DNA of 64,000 bases, from contig CAVXIT010000003.1 of NCBI GenBank assembly GCA_963761985.1, positions 62,001 through 126,000 of the forward strand. Direction: 5' to 3'. The notes beneath the pieces are model-generated. The model saw only the letters and a list, made by a program, of their open reading frames with translations. It ran no database searches and was not told the DNA's origin. A program made the translations under genes and the position numbers. Shown piece after piece: positions 7,259-16,145 of this stretch. How positions within the stretch are numbered: position 1 is the stretch's first letter; every line of letters starts with the position of its first letter. The stretch is from JACCTH01 sp963761985. GTDB lineage: Bacteria; Actinomycetota; Acidimicrobiia; Spongiisociales; ZC4RG35.

Positions 7259-7939
7259 TCAGACCAGGCGCAATTGGCCCGAGTCCTCTAGCGGGTCCTG
7301 GAGTCGCGAGTCGTTGTTGCGCACGCTGTTGACGCGGCTTGACACCGTCTTTTCCATCCAGAGCTCGGGATCGATCGGCTCGAGCAAAGCCCGCGCGGCT
7401 TCACGATCGGTCTGCTCCCGATCGAGCCACTCATCCCAATTGGCGGGATTGAGCGCAATCGGCATCCGGTTGTGGATCGGTTCGATGACTCCAGTTGATT
7501 GCGCAGTGAGAATGGCGCACGTCCGAACCCATTCGCCGTCGGGGTCTTTTCGGCTCGCCCACACGCCGGCGAACCCAACCGGGTAACCATCGGCGCGAAA
7601 CACCCAATGCGGGGTCTTGGTTCCTGGCTCCCATTCGTAGAACCCATCGGCGGGGATGATGCAGCGCTTCCGCGCGAATGAGTCCCGAAAAGCGGGTGCT
7701 GTGGCCACCGTTTCAGAACGGGCGTTGATCTGGATCGACTTGGTGTCTTTCGCCCAATGCGGGACGAGACCCCACTGCATCGTTCCGAGACTTCGCTCGC
7801 CGTCGCGTTCTGCCACCACGTACACCGCGTCTGTCGGCGCGACGTTCCACGACGGCGCCAACGCAGGCGAGGCTGGGTCGGCGCCGAAATACTCGGCGTA
7901 GAAGTCGATGTCGCCTGACAAGGAGAATCGCCCGCACAT
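7259..7939 (-). CDS. SRAP domain protein (YedK/HMCES): DNA-protein crosslink shield for abasic sites
   Basis: Encodes 226 residues beginning MCGRF. Removal of the Met exposes Cys2, which in this family forms a thiazolidine crosslink to abasic sites in single-stranded DNA. Other marks are WNVAPTD (conserved Asn), INARSETV, CIIPADGFYEWEP (catalytic Glu) and IHNRMPIAL (catalytic His). It protects abasic sites during replication. It reads into the phosphatase gene after a gap of 32 bases and may be part of the same unit. Repeat site A lies just upstream. Confidence 0.95.
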   Translation of the reverse strand: MCGRFSLSGDIDFYAEYFGADPASPALAPSWNVAPTDAVYVVAERDGERSLGTMQWGLVPHWAKDTKSIQINARSETVATAPAFRDSFARKRCIIPADGFYEWEPGTKTPHWVFRADGYPVGFAGVWASRKDPDGEWVRTCAILTAQSTGVIEPIHNRMPIALNPANWDEWLDREQTDREAARALLEPIDPELWMEKTVSSRVNSVRNNDSRLQDPLEDSGQLRLV

Positions 7940-7948
7940 TTCTAGATT

Positions 7949-8003
7949 TCAGACATCAGACATCAGATTTCAGATCGGTACCAGTCTGATGTCTGAAGTC
8001 TGA
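7949..8003. repeat. Heptad inverted repeat, site A
   Basis: TCAGACATCAGACATCAGA at 7949-7967 is an inverted repeat, with one mismatch, of 7985-8003. The spacer is 17 bases. Each arm is built of 7-bp units of the form TCAGAYN. It lies between rnpB and the SRAP gene. Related arrays occur at 23271, 23612 and 35689. Confidence 0.8.
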
Positions 8004-8021
8004 TTTGCGTCTTTAGGGTGG

Positions 8022-8049
8022 CCGGCGCCGACCTTGCGATCGGCGCCGG
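8022..8049 (-). terminator. Hairpin at the 3' end of rnpB
   Basis: CCGGCGCCGA (8022-8031) pairs perfectly with TCGGCGCCGG (8040-8049) around an 8-base loop. On the minus strand it lies about 6 bases past the end of RNase P RNA. No strong U-tract follows, so it may act as a processing or intrinsic terminator hairpin. Confidence 0.55.
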
Positions 8050-8055
8050 AGCCAC

Positions 8056-8411
<356 letters not shown>

Positions 8412-8872
8412 CCATTGTACCGGCGCCGGTATCCGATCGTCCCCGCTACGCCGCCGATGACGGTGGCGGTAACCGCGAGCAGGAGGACGGCAGAGATCGG
8501 CGTCGAGCTGCCGCCGAGACCGGAAACGACAACGACAACTGCGGCCAGAACCAAAGCCGTGATCGACCCGTGGAAGCGTCCGTTGACCCGAGCCATCTGG
8601 CCGGCGACAAAGCCGGCCACCGCCATGCCCAGCAGGACGGCGATGGTCAGAGCGAGGCCCGCCAATGTCTCGGATCGAGCGGCCCGGGCAGCGAAAACCA
8701 AGGCAAGAAAGATCAGGCCGCTTCCCAAGGCGCCCGCCGCCAACCCGAGTAGTACCGCCTCGACTCGCAGAACGCCCAGCATCAATCAACCAGCACTAGT
8801 CAGCTCAATCCCGGCCCGGCGTCGACTGGGTCAATATCCTGAATCGGCGAGTTGCCTGCAAAGGAGGTGTCG

Positions 8873-9528
8873 GTGTCGATCAATAAGTACCTGGCCGAGG
8901 CGGTGGGCACCTTCATATTGGTGTTTGTCGGCTCGATGTCGGTACTCGCCGCCGCAGCGACTCCGGAGTGCCGGTAATGGTGGCCGTGCCTCTTGGCTTT
9001 GGATTGGGGCTGATGGCCGCGATTTTCGCCGTAGGCCATGTCTCCGGGGGACACTTCAACCCCGCGGTCACTTTGGCGATGTGGCTGGATAGGCGGACCT
9101 CTTCGTCCGACCTCATTGGCTACTGGATCGGCCAGTTTGTGGGCGGGATCCTCGCCTCGCGCGTCGTCCTCGCGGCAACAAGCCGAGATGGTGTTGAGGC
9201 GACGGTAAACCGTCCGCTCGAGGGCAGCCGAGTACGGGTTGCTGATGGAGTTCGTGCTTACCCTGATCTTCGTTCTGGTGATCCTCGCATCGACCGAAAA
9301 GGCGCCGGCTGTCGCGGGACTTGGTGATCCCTTTCACACTTGCGGCGGTGCACCTCGCCGGGATCCCGTTCTCGGGCGCCTCGGTCAATCCGGCCCGTTC
9401 GTTCGGGCCCGCCCTGGTCAGCGGCTCCTTCAACCAGGTATGGATCTACCTGGTCGCGCCCCTTGGCCGGGGCCGCGGTGGCATGGGTGTTTTGGCGCAT
9501 GTTTGGCGGCGACGAACCCGAGGCTTGA
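8873..9528 (+). pseudogene. Aquaporin/MIP channel gene broken by about four frameshifts
   Basis: GTG 8873 has a good ribosome site (AAGGAGG, 8861-8867) and begins the MIP N-terminus LAEAVGTFILVFVGS. Homology then moves between frames: near 8968 to VAVPLGFGLGL and GGHFNPAVTLAMW (first NPA box), near 9225 to LLMEFVLTLIFVLVI, near 9318 to IPFSGASVNPARSFGP (second NPA box), and near 9462 to AGAAVAWVFWRMF before a stop at 9526-9528. All six helices and both NPA boxes can be traced, so the gene was recently intact, but no frame covers it. Water or glycerol channel activity is presumably lost unless the shifts are sequence errors. Confidence 0.82.
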
Positions 9529-9601
9529 TCCGCAGCGGCGCTGAAACCTCGTTCTGTGGGCTGATGACGGCGTACAACGCCGCCAACAACCCTGGGTTCG
9601 G

Positions 9602-10033
9602 CTAAAGGTCGTCTTCCGAGAGGTCCTCGAGGCCGGCGACCCAGCCGGTGGGGAGTTGCCAGTGGCGGGCGCCGGCCACGACCCGGCGCATCAAATCGGC
9701 CGACGGGCGGTTGCGCTCGCTGTTGGAGGGGTGCGCGAACACTGCCACCGGATACTTGTTGCCAGACCGGTCGACGGCCTTGACGTCCTTCATCGGTTTC
9801 TGGCCGAAGGTCGCCTCGTGGGCCGTTATCGCTTTCAGCTCGGCGTTTGTGATCTCGAAAACCGCACCCCAAACGGTGTTGCCCGCGGCGAGTTCGATCG
9901 AGGGCCGTCCGTCCGCGGTGGGAAAAGTCAACTTGGTTTCCGGGAGATGGGCGATGAACTGGAAGTTGGCCTTGGGGGCAAGGGCTTGCAGCTGCTCGGG
10001 GTCCATCAGCCCGCTGTAGGAAAAAAAGAGCAT
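9602..10033 (-). CDS. Gamma-glutamylcyclotransferase-like (AIG2/GGCT fold) protein
   Basis: Encodes 143 residues. FFSYSGLMDPEQL at the N-terminus fits the YGSN..L substrate loop of the GGCT fold, though the Asn-containing part is changed. NTVWGAVFEI matches the conserved G-x-(L/V)-(Y/F)-x-(I/L) strand, and HEATFGQ places the likely catalytic Glu. The natural substrate cannot be told. It diverges from trpD with about 60 bases between the start codons. Confidence 0.7.
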   Translation of the reverse strand: MLFFSYSGLMDPEQLQALAPKANFQFIAHLPETKLTFPTADGRPSIELAAGNTVWGAVFEITNAELKAITAHEATFGQKPMKDVKAVDRSGNKYPVAVFAHPSNSERNRPSADLMRRVVAGARHWQLPTGWVAGLEDLSEDDL

Positions 10034-10092
10034 CGGTGAGGCCGGAATTGTACCGGGGGCGGGATTCGGGCCGGGGATACACTCGCCCGCCC

Positions 10093-11118
10093 ATGGACTG
10101 GCCGTCCGTCCTCTCCCAGCTGACTTCTCGCCTTGACCTCGATCGGGTCAACGCTCGCGAGGCGATGGCGGAGGTGATGGCGGGGAGCGCTACCCCGGCC
10201 CAGGTCGCGGCTCTCATTGTCGCCTGGCGCATGAAGGGCGAGACCACCGAGGAGATGACCGGGATGGTCGAGGCCATTCGGGAAGCCGCGGTACCAGTTC
10301 CGGTCGCTGGCGACGATTTGGTTGACCTCGTCGGGACCGGCGGTGATCGAACCGGCACCTTCAATATCTCAACCGCCGCCGCCCTCGTGGCGGCCGGAGC
10401 GGGAGCGAAAATGGCCAAACACGGCAACCGTTCCATTTCTTCTCAATGCGGTTCCGCCGACGTGCTCGAGGAACTGGGACTGGTGATCGAACTGTCTGTG
10501 GAGGCCAACCTGAAACTCCTGGCCGAAACCAACTTCGCTTTCTTCTTTGCCCCGCTTTATCACCCCTCCTTTCGCCACGCTGGCCCGGTGCGCCGCGAGC
10601 TCGGGATTCGGACGATTTTCAATTTTCTCGGGCCGCTGGCCAACCCGGCTGGGGCGCGCCGGCAGGCGGTCGGGGTCTCCGACCCCCAGATGGCGGAACG
10701 GATGATCGGCGTGCTCGAAAATCTCGGTTCGATCTCATCCTTCGTCTTCAGCGGGGACGGGGGAGTCGACGAGATCGTGCCTACCGGGCCGACCCTCATC
10801 TATCGATTGGCCGAGGGCGAAGTAACCCATGCCGAGTTCACCCCCGAGGATTTCGGTGTCAGACGCATCGAGCTTTCCGAGGTGGCCGGGGGGAAAGCAC
10901 CGGAAAACGCCCGGATCCTTCGCTCGGTTCTCGAAGGAGAGGGCGGTGCCCGTCGCGACGCCGTGCTGATCAACGCGGCGCCGGCGCTGGTGGTCGCCGG
11001 CCTCGCCCCGGGTTTTGCCGAAGGGATTGAACTGGCTCGACAATCGATCGACAGCGGAGCAGCCGCCGGGGTGCTTGACCGCACCGTGTCGAGAAGCCGG
11101 GAGCTCGCCGTAACCTGA
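10093..11118 (+). CDS. trpD: Anthranilate phosphoribosyltransferase
   Basis: Encodes 341 residues from ATG 10093; the 19 upstream codons in frame are not conserved. DLVGTGGDRTGTFNISTA is the PRPP-binding GTGGD motif, and KHGNRSISSQCGSADVLEELG is the second family signature. The enzyme joins anthranilate and PRPP in the second step of tryptophan synthesis in the cytoplasm. No other trp gene lies nearby, so this is a solitary trpD, which is common in actinobacteria. The nur-like gene follows after 20 bases. Confidence 0.96.
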   Translation: MDWPSVLSQLTSRLDLDRVNAREAMAEVMAGSATPAQVAALIVAWRMKGETTEEMTGMVEAIREAAVPVPVAGDDLVDLVGTGGDRTGTFNISTAAALVAAGAGAKMAKHGNRSISSQCGSADVLEELGLVIELSVEANLKLLAETNFAFFFAPLYHPSFRHAGPVRRELGIRTIFNFLGPLANPAGARRQAVGVSDPQMAERMIGVLENLGSISSFVFSGDGGVDEIVPTGPTLIYRLAEGEVTHAEFTPEDFGVRRIELSEVAGGKAPENARILRSVLEGEGGARRDAVLINAAPALVVAGLAPGFAEGIELARQSIDSGAAAGVLDRTVSRSRELAVT

Positions 11119-11138
11119 GGCTGCCGTAATCTCAAACG

Positions 11139-11591
11139 GTGCATGTCGAGGCGGAGGAAATGGTCAGAGCTCTCCGCCGTTCGGGCCTGCGCATCACCGC
11201 TTCCCGCCAAGCCATCTGCGAGGTGCTGGCCACCGATCACCACGACCACTTGACCGCCAGCGACCTCCTCGCCAAGGTCAATGGGCGCCTTGGCTCCCAC
11301 GTCGCTCCTTCGACTATTTACCGAACGATCGACGCTTTGGAGACCGAGGGATTGCTGCAGCACGTGCATCTCGGCCATGGACCTGCCGTCCTCCATCTGA
11401 GCGACGACTCCTCCCACCATCATCTGGTGTGCGAGATCTGTGGACGGACTGTTGACATCGACACCGGCGCATTTGACGCTGCTATCGGGCTTCTGGCTAA
11501 ACGAAACGGGTTCGCACCGAGCTCGGTTCACTACGCCTTGATCGGGCACTGCACGGCGTGTGCCGCTACCATTGCAACTCAGTTGCAATAA
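11139..11591 (+). CDS. Fur-family metalloregulator, probably nickel-responsive (Nur-like)
   Basis: Encodes 150 residues from GTG 11139; ATG 11160 is an alternative. A winged helix covers residues 1-85 (LRITASRQAICEVL, APSTIYRTIDALE). The dimer and metal domain shows HHHLVCEICG, and a C-terminal HCTAC gives a second CxxC, the usual structural zinc site. A perfect copy of the Streptomyces Nur-box spans the end of this gene, in front of a nickel-type ECF transporter. That makes Nur (nickel repression) more likely than Fur or Zur; the metal is inferred from context. Confidence 0.85.
   Translation: MHVEAEEMVRALRRSGLRITASRQAICEVLATDHHDHLTASDLLAKVNGRLGSHVAPSTIYRTIDALETEGLLQHVHLGHGPAVLHLSDDSSHHHLVCEICGRTVDIDTGAFDAAIGLLAKRNGFAPSSVHYALIGHCTACAATIATQLQ
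11571..11589. promoter_or_regulatory. Nur-box operator upstream of nikMN
   Basis: ATTGCAACTCAGTTGCAAT is a perfect 9-bp inverted repeat with a one-base centre. It contains TTGCAA-N5-TTGCAA, the consensus described for Streptomyces Nur. It overlaps the last codons of the Fur-family gene and ends 39 bases before the nikMN start, so bound repressor would block the transporter operon. Confidence 0.75.
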
Positions 11592-11628
11592 GCCCATATT
11601 CTCACTACTGGCAAGCAAGAGATCTCTT

Positions 11629-12606
11629 ATGCACATGCCCGACGGTTATATCAATCTCGCCACTTCGGCCGGAGCCGCAGTTGTGGCTGCGGGTGGGGTA
11701 GCAACTTCGCTGCGGAATAGCGCCAAAGAGCTCGCTGAACGTCAGGTTCCGTTGGCGGGGTTGACCGCGGCCTACGTGTTCGCAGTACAAATGCTCAACT
11801 TTCCCGTGGCCGCAGGCACCTCGGGCCATCTGCTCGGCGGCGCCCTCGCCGCGATCCTCCTCGGTCCAACGTTGGGCGCCTTGGTGGTCACGGTGGTGGT
11901 GGTGATCCAGGCCCTCCTCTTCGCCGACGGGGGAGTGAGCGCGCTGGGCCTCAACGTGCTCAACATGGCGCTGGTGACCGCCGTCGTCGGATGGCTGGTG
12001 TTTCGCTGGCTGATGAAGGTCCTGCCGGCCAGGACTTCCTCAGCTCTGGTCGCATCGATGGTGGCGGCGGCCGTTTCGGTTGTGGGGTCGTCGATCGCGT
12101 TCGTTATCGAATACACCCTCGGCGGCCAAGGTGGAGTTGCAGTGGGCACCGTGCTCCGGGCCATGGTCGGGGTACATGCCTTGATTGGCGTCGGGGAGGG
12201 ATTGATCACCGCGTTGACAGTGGGCACCGTCCTGGCCGTGCGTCCTGATCTCGTCAAAGGAGTAGCCGATCGACCCCTCGTGGCCGACCGCACCGCGCCG
12301 AGCGGGGCGACTATGACCGCCTTCGTAGTCGGCGGCTTGATCGCCGCTCTGGTCCTGGTGTTTGTGCTTGCCCCAATTGCCTCCTCATCCCCTGACGGAC
12401 TTGAGAAGGTGGCGCTCGACACCGGGTTTAGCGAGACCGCGACGGACCATCCGGTGGGAGGCCCGCTGGCCGACTACGGAGTGAGCGGGGTTCAAAGCGA
12501 GCGGGCCGGCACGGTCCTCGCCGGCACGATCGGAGTCGTGGCCACCTTTGCGGTGGGCCTGGGGATCGCGGCCTTGCTCAGGCGACGCCGCCAGCTGAGC
12601 GGATAA
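11629..12606 (+). CDS. Nickel/cobalt ECF transporter substrate-binding subunit, NikM fused to PDGLE (NikN-type) domain
   Basis: Encodes 325 residues from ATG 11629, which gives MHMPDGYI; in CbiM/NikM the N-terminal Met-His binds the metal, so this start is nearly certain. Residues 1-220 form the six- to seven-helix CbiM core. Residues of about 245-325 hold a helix, SSPDGLEKVAL (the PDGLE motif) and a final helix, which corresponds to NikN/CbiN fused on. This NikMN architecture and the Nur-box point to nickel rather than cobalt. It is followed by the T component after four bases. Confidence 0.9.
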   Translation: MHMPDGYINLATSAGAAVVAAGGVATSLRNSAKELAERQVPLAGLTAAYVFAVQMLNFPVAAGTSGHLLGGALAAILLGPTLGALVVTVVVVIQALLFADGGVSALGLNVLNMALVTAVVGWLVFRWLMKVLPARTSSALVASMVAAAVSVVGSSIAFVIEYTLGGQGGVAVGTVLRAMVGVHALIGVGEGLITALTVGTVLAVRPDLVKGVADRPLVADRTAPSGATMTAFVVGGLIAALVLVFVLAPIASSSPDGLEKVALDTGFSETATDHPVGGPLADYGVSGVQSERAGTVLAGTIGVVATFAVGLGIAALLRRRRQLSG

Positions 12607-12610
12607 CGCC

Positions 12611-13372
12611 TTGAGCGGATCGCACGCGCACGCCCTCCATTTCCACGGGCACAGCGCGGTGCATCACCTACCCGCCGAGACCAAGCTCATTGGACTCTTG
12701 CTCTTCGTGCTGAGCGTGGTCTCTACTCCACCCTCGGTGATGTGGGCCTTCAGCGGCTACGCCTTGATACTGATGATCGTTCTCGGGCTTTCCGAGGTGC
12801 CGGCCAAGTTCTTCATCACGCGTATGGCGATCGACCTGCCCTTCGTCCTCTTTGCCTTGTTGATCCCGTTCGTCGGTCTGCCTCCCAAGATCAGTTTGGG
12901 CCCACTCTCGGTTTCAGAACCCGGTCTCTTGAGCGCGTGGAACATCCTGGTCAAAGCCACTCTCGGCACAGGTGCGTCCGTGCTGCTGGCCGCCACGACC
13001 GAGATCCCCGACCTGCTGAGAGGCCTGCAGCGGTTGAAGGTGCCAACCATCCTGGTCGCCATTGCCTCATTCATGATTCGGTATCTCGATGTCGTCGCCG
13101 GCGAGTTCCGGCGCACACGGGTTGCGATGGCGGCTCGCGGGCACAACCCACGGACCCTTTTCGACGCCAAGCCTTTAGCCGTCGCGAGTGGGGCGCTCTT
13201 TATCCGGTCCTACGAGCGAGGGGAGCGAGTCCATCAAGCAATGCTGGCCCGCGGCTACACCGGCACCTGGCCCCTCACGGGTCAAGCGACCATCCCATGG
13301 CAAACCTGGGCCAGAGGACTCGCACCTGCTGTTGGCGCTATGACCATCGCGATCGTGGCCAGATTGCTTTGA
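12611..13372 (+). CDS. ECF transporter transmembrane component (NikQ/CbiQ)
   Basis: A TTG at 12611 opens 253 residues with about five or six membrane helices. The N-terminus is His-rich (SHAHALHFHGH). The cytoplasmic coupling motifs are AMAARGHNPR and HQAMLARGYTG, the two Ala-Arg-Gly boxes that contact the ATPase. It forms the energy-coupling module with the ATPase encoded next and moves the metal delivered by NikMN. It overlaps the ATPase gene as TTGA. Confidence 0.93.
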   Translation: MSGSHAHALHFHGHSAVHHLPAETKLIGLLLFVLSVVSTPPSVMWAFSGYALILMIVLGLSEVPAKFFITRMAIDLPFVLFALLIPFVGLPPKISLGPLSVSEPGLLSAWNILVKATLGTGASVLLAATTEIPDLLRGLQRLKVPTILVAIASFMIRYLDVVAGEFRRTRVAMAARGHNPRTLFDAKPLAVASGALFIRSYERGERVHQAMLARGYTGTWPLTGQATIPWQTWARGLAPAVGAMTIAIVARLL

Positions 13373-14112
13373 TCGGCCTCAAGGTCAAGGACCTCTCCTT
13401 CCAATACCCCGACCGCACTCAGGTACTTAATGGGGTTAACTTTCAGATCGAGCCCGGTGAGCGAGTCGGCCTGCTAGGACCCAACGGAGCCGGGAAGACG
13501 ACACTCTTGCTGCATCTCAACGGATTGCTCCGGGGTACGGCGGGCACGATTCAGGTAGGCGACCTGACATTGAGCGACGAGGTGCTCGGCGAGGTGCGTC
13601 GTCTCGTTGGGTTCGTGTTTCAAGACTCTGATGACCAGTTATTCATGGCGACTGTGCGTGAAGATGTGGCCTTTGGGCCATTGAATTTCGGCTTCGACCG
13701 CGCCGAGGTCGAGCGACGGGTCGATGCAGCGCTAGAAGCGGTGGGTGAAACCGAGCTCGGCCCTCGGGCCCCACACCACCTCTCGGGAGGAGAAAGACGG
13801 AAGGTGGCGATAGCGACGGTGCTCTCCACCGACTCGGAGCTGCTCGTCTTGGACGAGCCGACCTCGAACCTTGACCCCTCCGGCAGGCGCGAACTCGTCA
13901 ATCTTCTCTTATCGATCCCGGCCACCCAGTTGGTGGTGACCCATGACCTTCCATTTGCGCTTGAGCTCTGTCCTCGTTCTCTAATCATCGACCAAGGGAG
14001 GATCGTCGCCGACGGCGAAACGCGTCAGCTCCTCGCTGACCGAACGCTGTTGGCCCGGCACCGGCTCGAACTGCCCTACGGGTTCGACCCTGCCAACATC
14101 GCGCATCGGTGA
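13369..14112 (+). CDS. ECF transporter ATP-binding protein (NikO/CbiO)
   Basis: Encodes 247 residues from TTG 13369, overlapping the previous stop as TTGA. The open frame extends far upstream but is only a shadow of nikQ there. Walker A is GPNGAGKTT (about residue 40), the Q-loop VFQDSDDQLF is typical of ECF ATPases, the signature is LSGGERRKVAIA, Walker B LLVLDEPTSNLDP, and the switch His lies in VTHDLPFA. It powers nickel uptake with NikQ and NikMN. Confidence 0.95.
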   Translation: MIGLKVKDLSFQYPDRTQVLNGVNFQIEPGERVGLLGPNGAGKTTLLLHLNGLLRGTAGTIQVGDLTLSDEVLGEVRRLVGFVFQDSDDQLFMATVREDVAFGPLNFGFDRAEVERRVDAALEAVGETELGPRAPHHLSGGERRKVAIATVLSTDSELLVLDEPTSNLDPSGRRELVNLLLSIPATQLVVTHDLPFALELCPRSLIIDQGRIVADGETRQLLADRTLLARHRLELPYGFDPANIAHR

Positions 14113-15491
14113 GACCTCTCGAAACCGTGCTGGTGCTCGTCGCTGCCGCGGCGGTGGTGTTGCCAGCGGCCCTTGGCTCCCGGTCGCGCCGGGGGATCGT
14201 CTTCGGGATAGCGATAGCCGCCATCACTGCCCAGTTCATCCTGGAGGGACTCCGCTGGCAGCTGGTTCCCCTATATCTGGTCGTCATCGCAGTCGGCGTG
14301 GGCGATCTTCTCTCGATGGAGCGAGAGCTGCCGTGGTGGCGAAGAATCTCACGGGCGGCACTAGGACTAATCGGAGTTGGGATGATGACGATCCCACTCA
14401 TTGCCCTCCCGGTCCCTGAGCTTCCGATTCCCGCCGGCGACCTCCCGATCGGAACCGCCACTCTCACTTTGGTCTTTCCGGATCGACCGGAGCCCTTTGG
14501 GCCGCAGCCCGATCTTCTCCCGCGCCGAATCGCGGTGCAGGTCTGGTATCCGGCCCTGGCTGATGGGGCGGATCCGTCAACCTGGACGGCGGATCTCGAT
14601 CTGATCGGGCCACGCTTGTCGCGCCGTCTTGGCTATCCGGGCTTCTTTCTCTCACATACCCGTCACACCTTGGGCCATGCCCGGGCCGGAGCAACCCCTT
14701 TGGAGGGGACTTTCCCGGTGATCCTCTACTCCCACGAGCACGGCGACTTTCGCGAGGTGGCCGTGAACCAAGTTGAGTCACTCGCCAGCCGGGGCTATTT
14801 CGTGATCGCCCCTGACCATTCCTACGCCGCGCTGGTTTCACGCCTGGTCGATGGTTCCGTTTTCGAGCTCGACCCCGAAATCATCCCCGCCACCGCCGAC
14901 GAGGAGGTGCAGGCGATTCGCGCACGTCTGCTCATCGAGACGATGAGTGCCGACCTCGTCGGGATCCTCGACGCGCTCGCCGAGCCCGATGGCCCATTCG
15001 GCGACATGGCCGAGCACGCAGACCTCGGAAGCGTCGGCGCTTATGGACGCGGTGCCGGTGGCGGCGCGGCGGTCTCTTTCTGCCTGACTGATCTGCGCTG
15101 CAAAGGAGTCCTCGGATTCAATCCCTGGGTCGAGCCGATTCCGGACCGGGTGGTTGCCGCGACGACCAACCTGCCGATGCTCTTCATGCGCTCGCCTGAT
15201 GCCGACGGCACCGAGAACGATGGCCGTTTGCGGGGCATCGCCGAGCGAAACGAAGGCGTCTCCTATTGGCTCGGGGTTTCTGGAGCGGAGCCCAACGACT
15301 TCGTCGCGGCGCCTGTTTTCTCACCGCTTGGGGAACGTCTCGGGATCAAAGGTCCGATCCCCTCAGAGCGGATCCTGAGCATCGTCGACCGTTTCCTCGC
15401 CGGCTTCTTCAATCACGCCCTGTTGGGCAGCGGTGCTGCCGCGATCGAACGCAACCCATTCTCCGAAGTAAGCCTCGAGGTCCTGGGGTAG
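14109..15491 (+). CDS. Membrane-anchored PAF-acetylhydrolase-like alpha/beta-hydrolase lacking the nucleophile Ser
   Basis: A GTG at 14109 overlaps the ATPase stop and opens 460 residues. Residues 1-105 hold four or five hydrophobic segments. The rest is an alpha/beta-hydrolase of the PAF-acetylhydrolase/dienelactone hydrolase type: RIAVQVWYPA, FPVILYSHEHGDFRE (oxyanion region) and YFVIAPDHSYA. The nucleophile elbow reads YGRGAGGGAAV where GHSFGG is expected, so the Ser of GxSxG is Gly. The enzyme may be inactive or use another residue. Translational coupling to the nickel transporter may be incidental. Confidence 0.7.
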   Translation: MRPLETVLVLVAAAAVVLPAALGSRSRRGIVFGIAIAAITAQFILEGLRWQLVPLYLVVIAVGVGDLLSMERELPWWRRISRAALGLIGVGMMTIPLIALPVPELPIPAGDLPIGTATLTLVFPDRPEPFGPQPDLLPRRIAVQVWYPALADGADPSTWTADLDLIGPRLSRRLGYPGFFLSHTRHTLGHARAGATPLEGTFPVILYSHEHGDFREVAVNQVESLASRGYFVIAPDHSYAALVSRLVDGSVFELDPEIIPATADEEVQAIRARLLIETMSADLVGILDALAEPDGPFGDMAEHADLGSVGAYGRGAGGGAAVSFCLTDLRCKGVLGFNPWVEPIPDRVVAATTNLPMLFMRSPDADGTENDGRLRGIAERNEGVSYWLGVSGAEPNDFVAAPVFSPLGERLGIKGPIPSERILSIVDRFLAGFFNHALLGSGAAAIERNPFSEVSLEVLG

Positions 15492-15508
15492 AGCCCTCGA
15501 TGTCACAT

Positions 15509-15551
15509 CTGTGTGCAGGAATGAACCGCCAGGGTTCACTGGTGCACACAG
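15509..15551. terminator. Long hairpin between convergent genes
   Basis: CTGTGTGCA (15509-15517) pairs with TGCACACAG (15543-15551), and inside it GAACC (15523-15527) pairs with GGTTC (15533-15537). It lies between the hydrolase and ccmG, which converge. Neither strand has a clear T-run, so it is a probable rather than certain terminator. Confidence 0.55.
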
Positions 15552-15560
15552 GTCGCGCGA

Positions 15561-16145
15561 CTACTCGGGGCCGTCGAAGGTTTCGCCCAGCACTGTCTGC
15601 CCTGGTCGTTCGCCGGCCAGGACGGCGTCGATGGTGGTGCCGAGCACCAAGGCATCAGTCGGGCCAATCGCCTTGCCCACGATGATGCCGTCAGCGGCGA
15701 CAAAGAAGGTCTCGGGGATGCCGAAGACGCCGTAAGCAATTGCCGCCCGGCCGTCGGGGTCGGCGAGGTAGACCGCATCGGTTGAGAAGCCGGTTTCGTT
15801 GAGAAAGGCGAGAGCGTTGTCGGCCGTGTCTTGATACACGATCTCGACGACCGTCACCCCACTGTTCGAGAAAGCATCGGCCGTTGCAGTCAAGTCCACC
15901 TGCTCTTCGCGACAGGGGATGCACCAGGAGGCGAAGAAGTTCACAATCACCACGCGACCTTCGAGCTGGGCGGCGTCGAAGACACCCGAACCGTCGAGCA
16001 GAGGGAGGGCGAGGGAGGGAGCAGGTTGGCCGAGCAACGGCGAAGGAACGAGGTTCGGATCGCTGCCGAACCGGTTAGAGAAGATCACGGCCAACACGAC
16101 CGCACCTGCTGCAAGAAGAATCGCGCCAAGTCGGGCGAGCCTCAT
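15561..16145 (-). CDS. ccmG: Thiol:disulfide interchange protein CcmG/DsbE-like
   Basis: Encodes 194 residues with one N-terminal membrane anchor (ILLAAGAVVLAVIF). The thioredoxin fold faces outward and carries NFFASWCIPCREE (active CxxC) and the cis-proline loop FGIPETFFV. The GIPET form is typical of CcmG/ResA, which keep apocytochrome c thiols reduced for heme attachment. It overlaps the ccmH stop as ATGA and is the last gene of the ccm operon. Confidence 0.92.
   Translation of the reverse strand: MRLARLGAILLAAGAVVLAVIFSNRFGSDPNLVPSPLLGQPAPSLALPLLDGSGVFDAAQLEGRVVIVNFFASWCIPCREEQVDLTATADAFSNSGVTVVEIVYQDTADNALAFLNETGFSTDAVYLADPDGRAAIAYGVFGIPETFFVAADGIIVGKAIGPTDALVLGTTIDAVLAGERPGQTVLGETFDGPE

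Noticed and set aside
9258..10436. Minus-strand ORF of 392 codons
   Set aside because: It crosses the aquaporin remnant, the GGCT-like gene in another frame and the trpD start; the composition is shadow-like.
12742..13368. Upstream extension of the NikO reading frame
   Set aside because: It lies within nikQ in another frame; ABC homology begins only at 13369.
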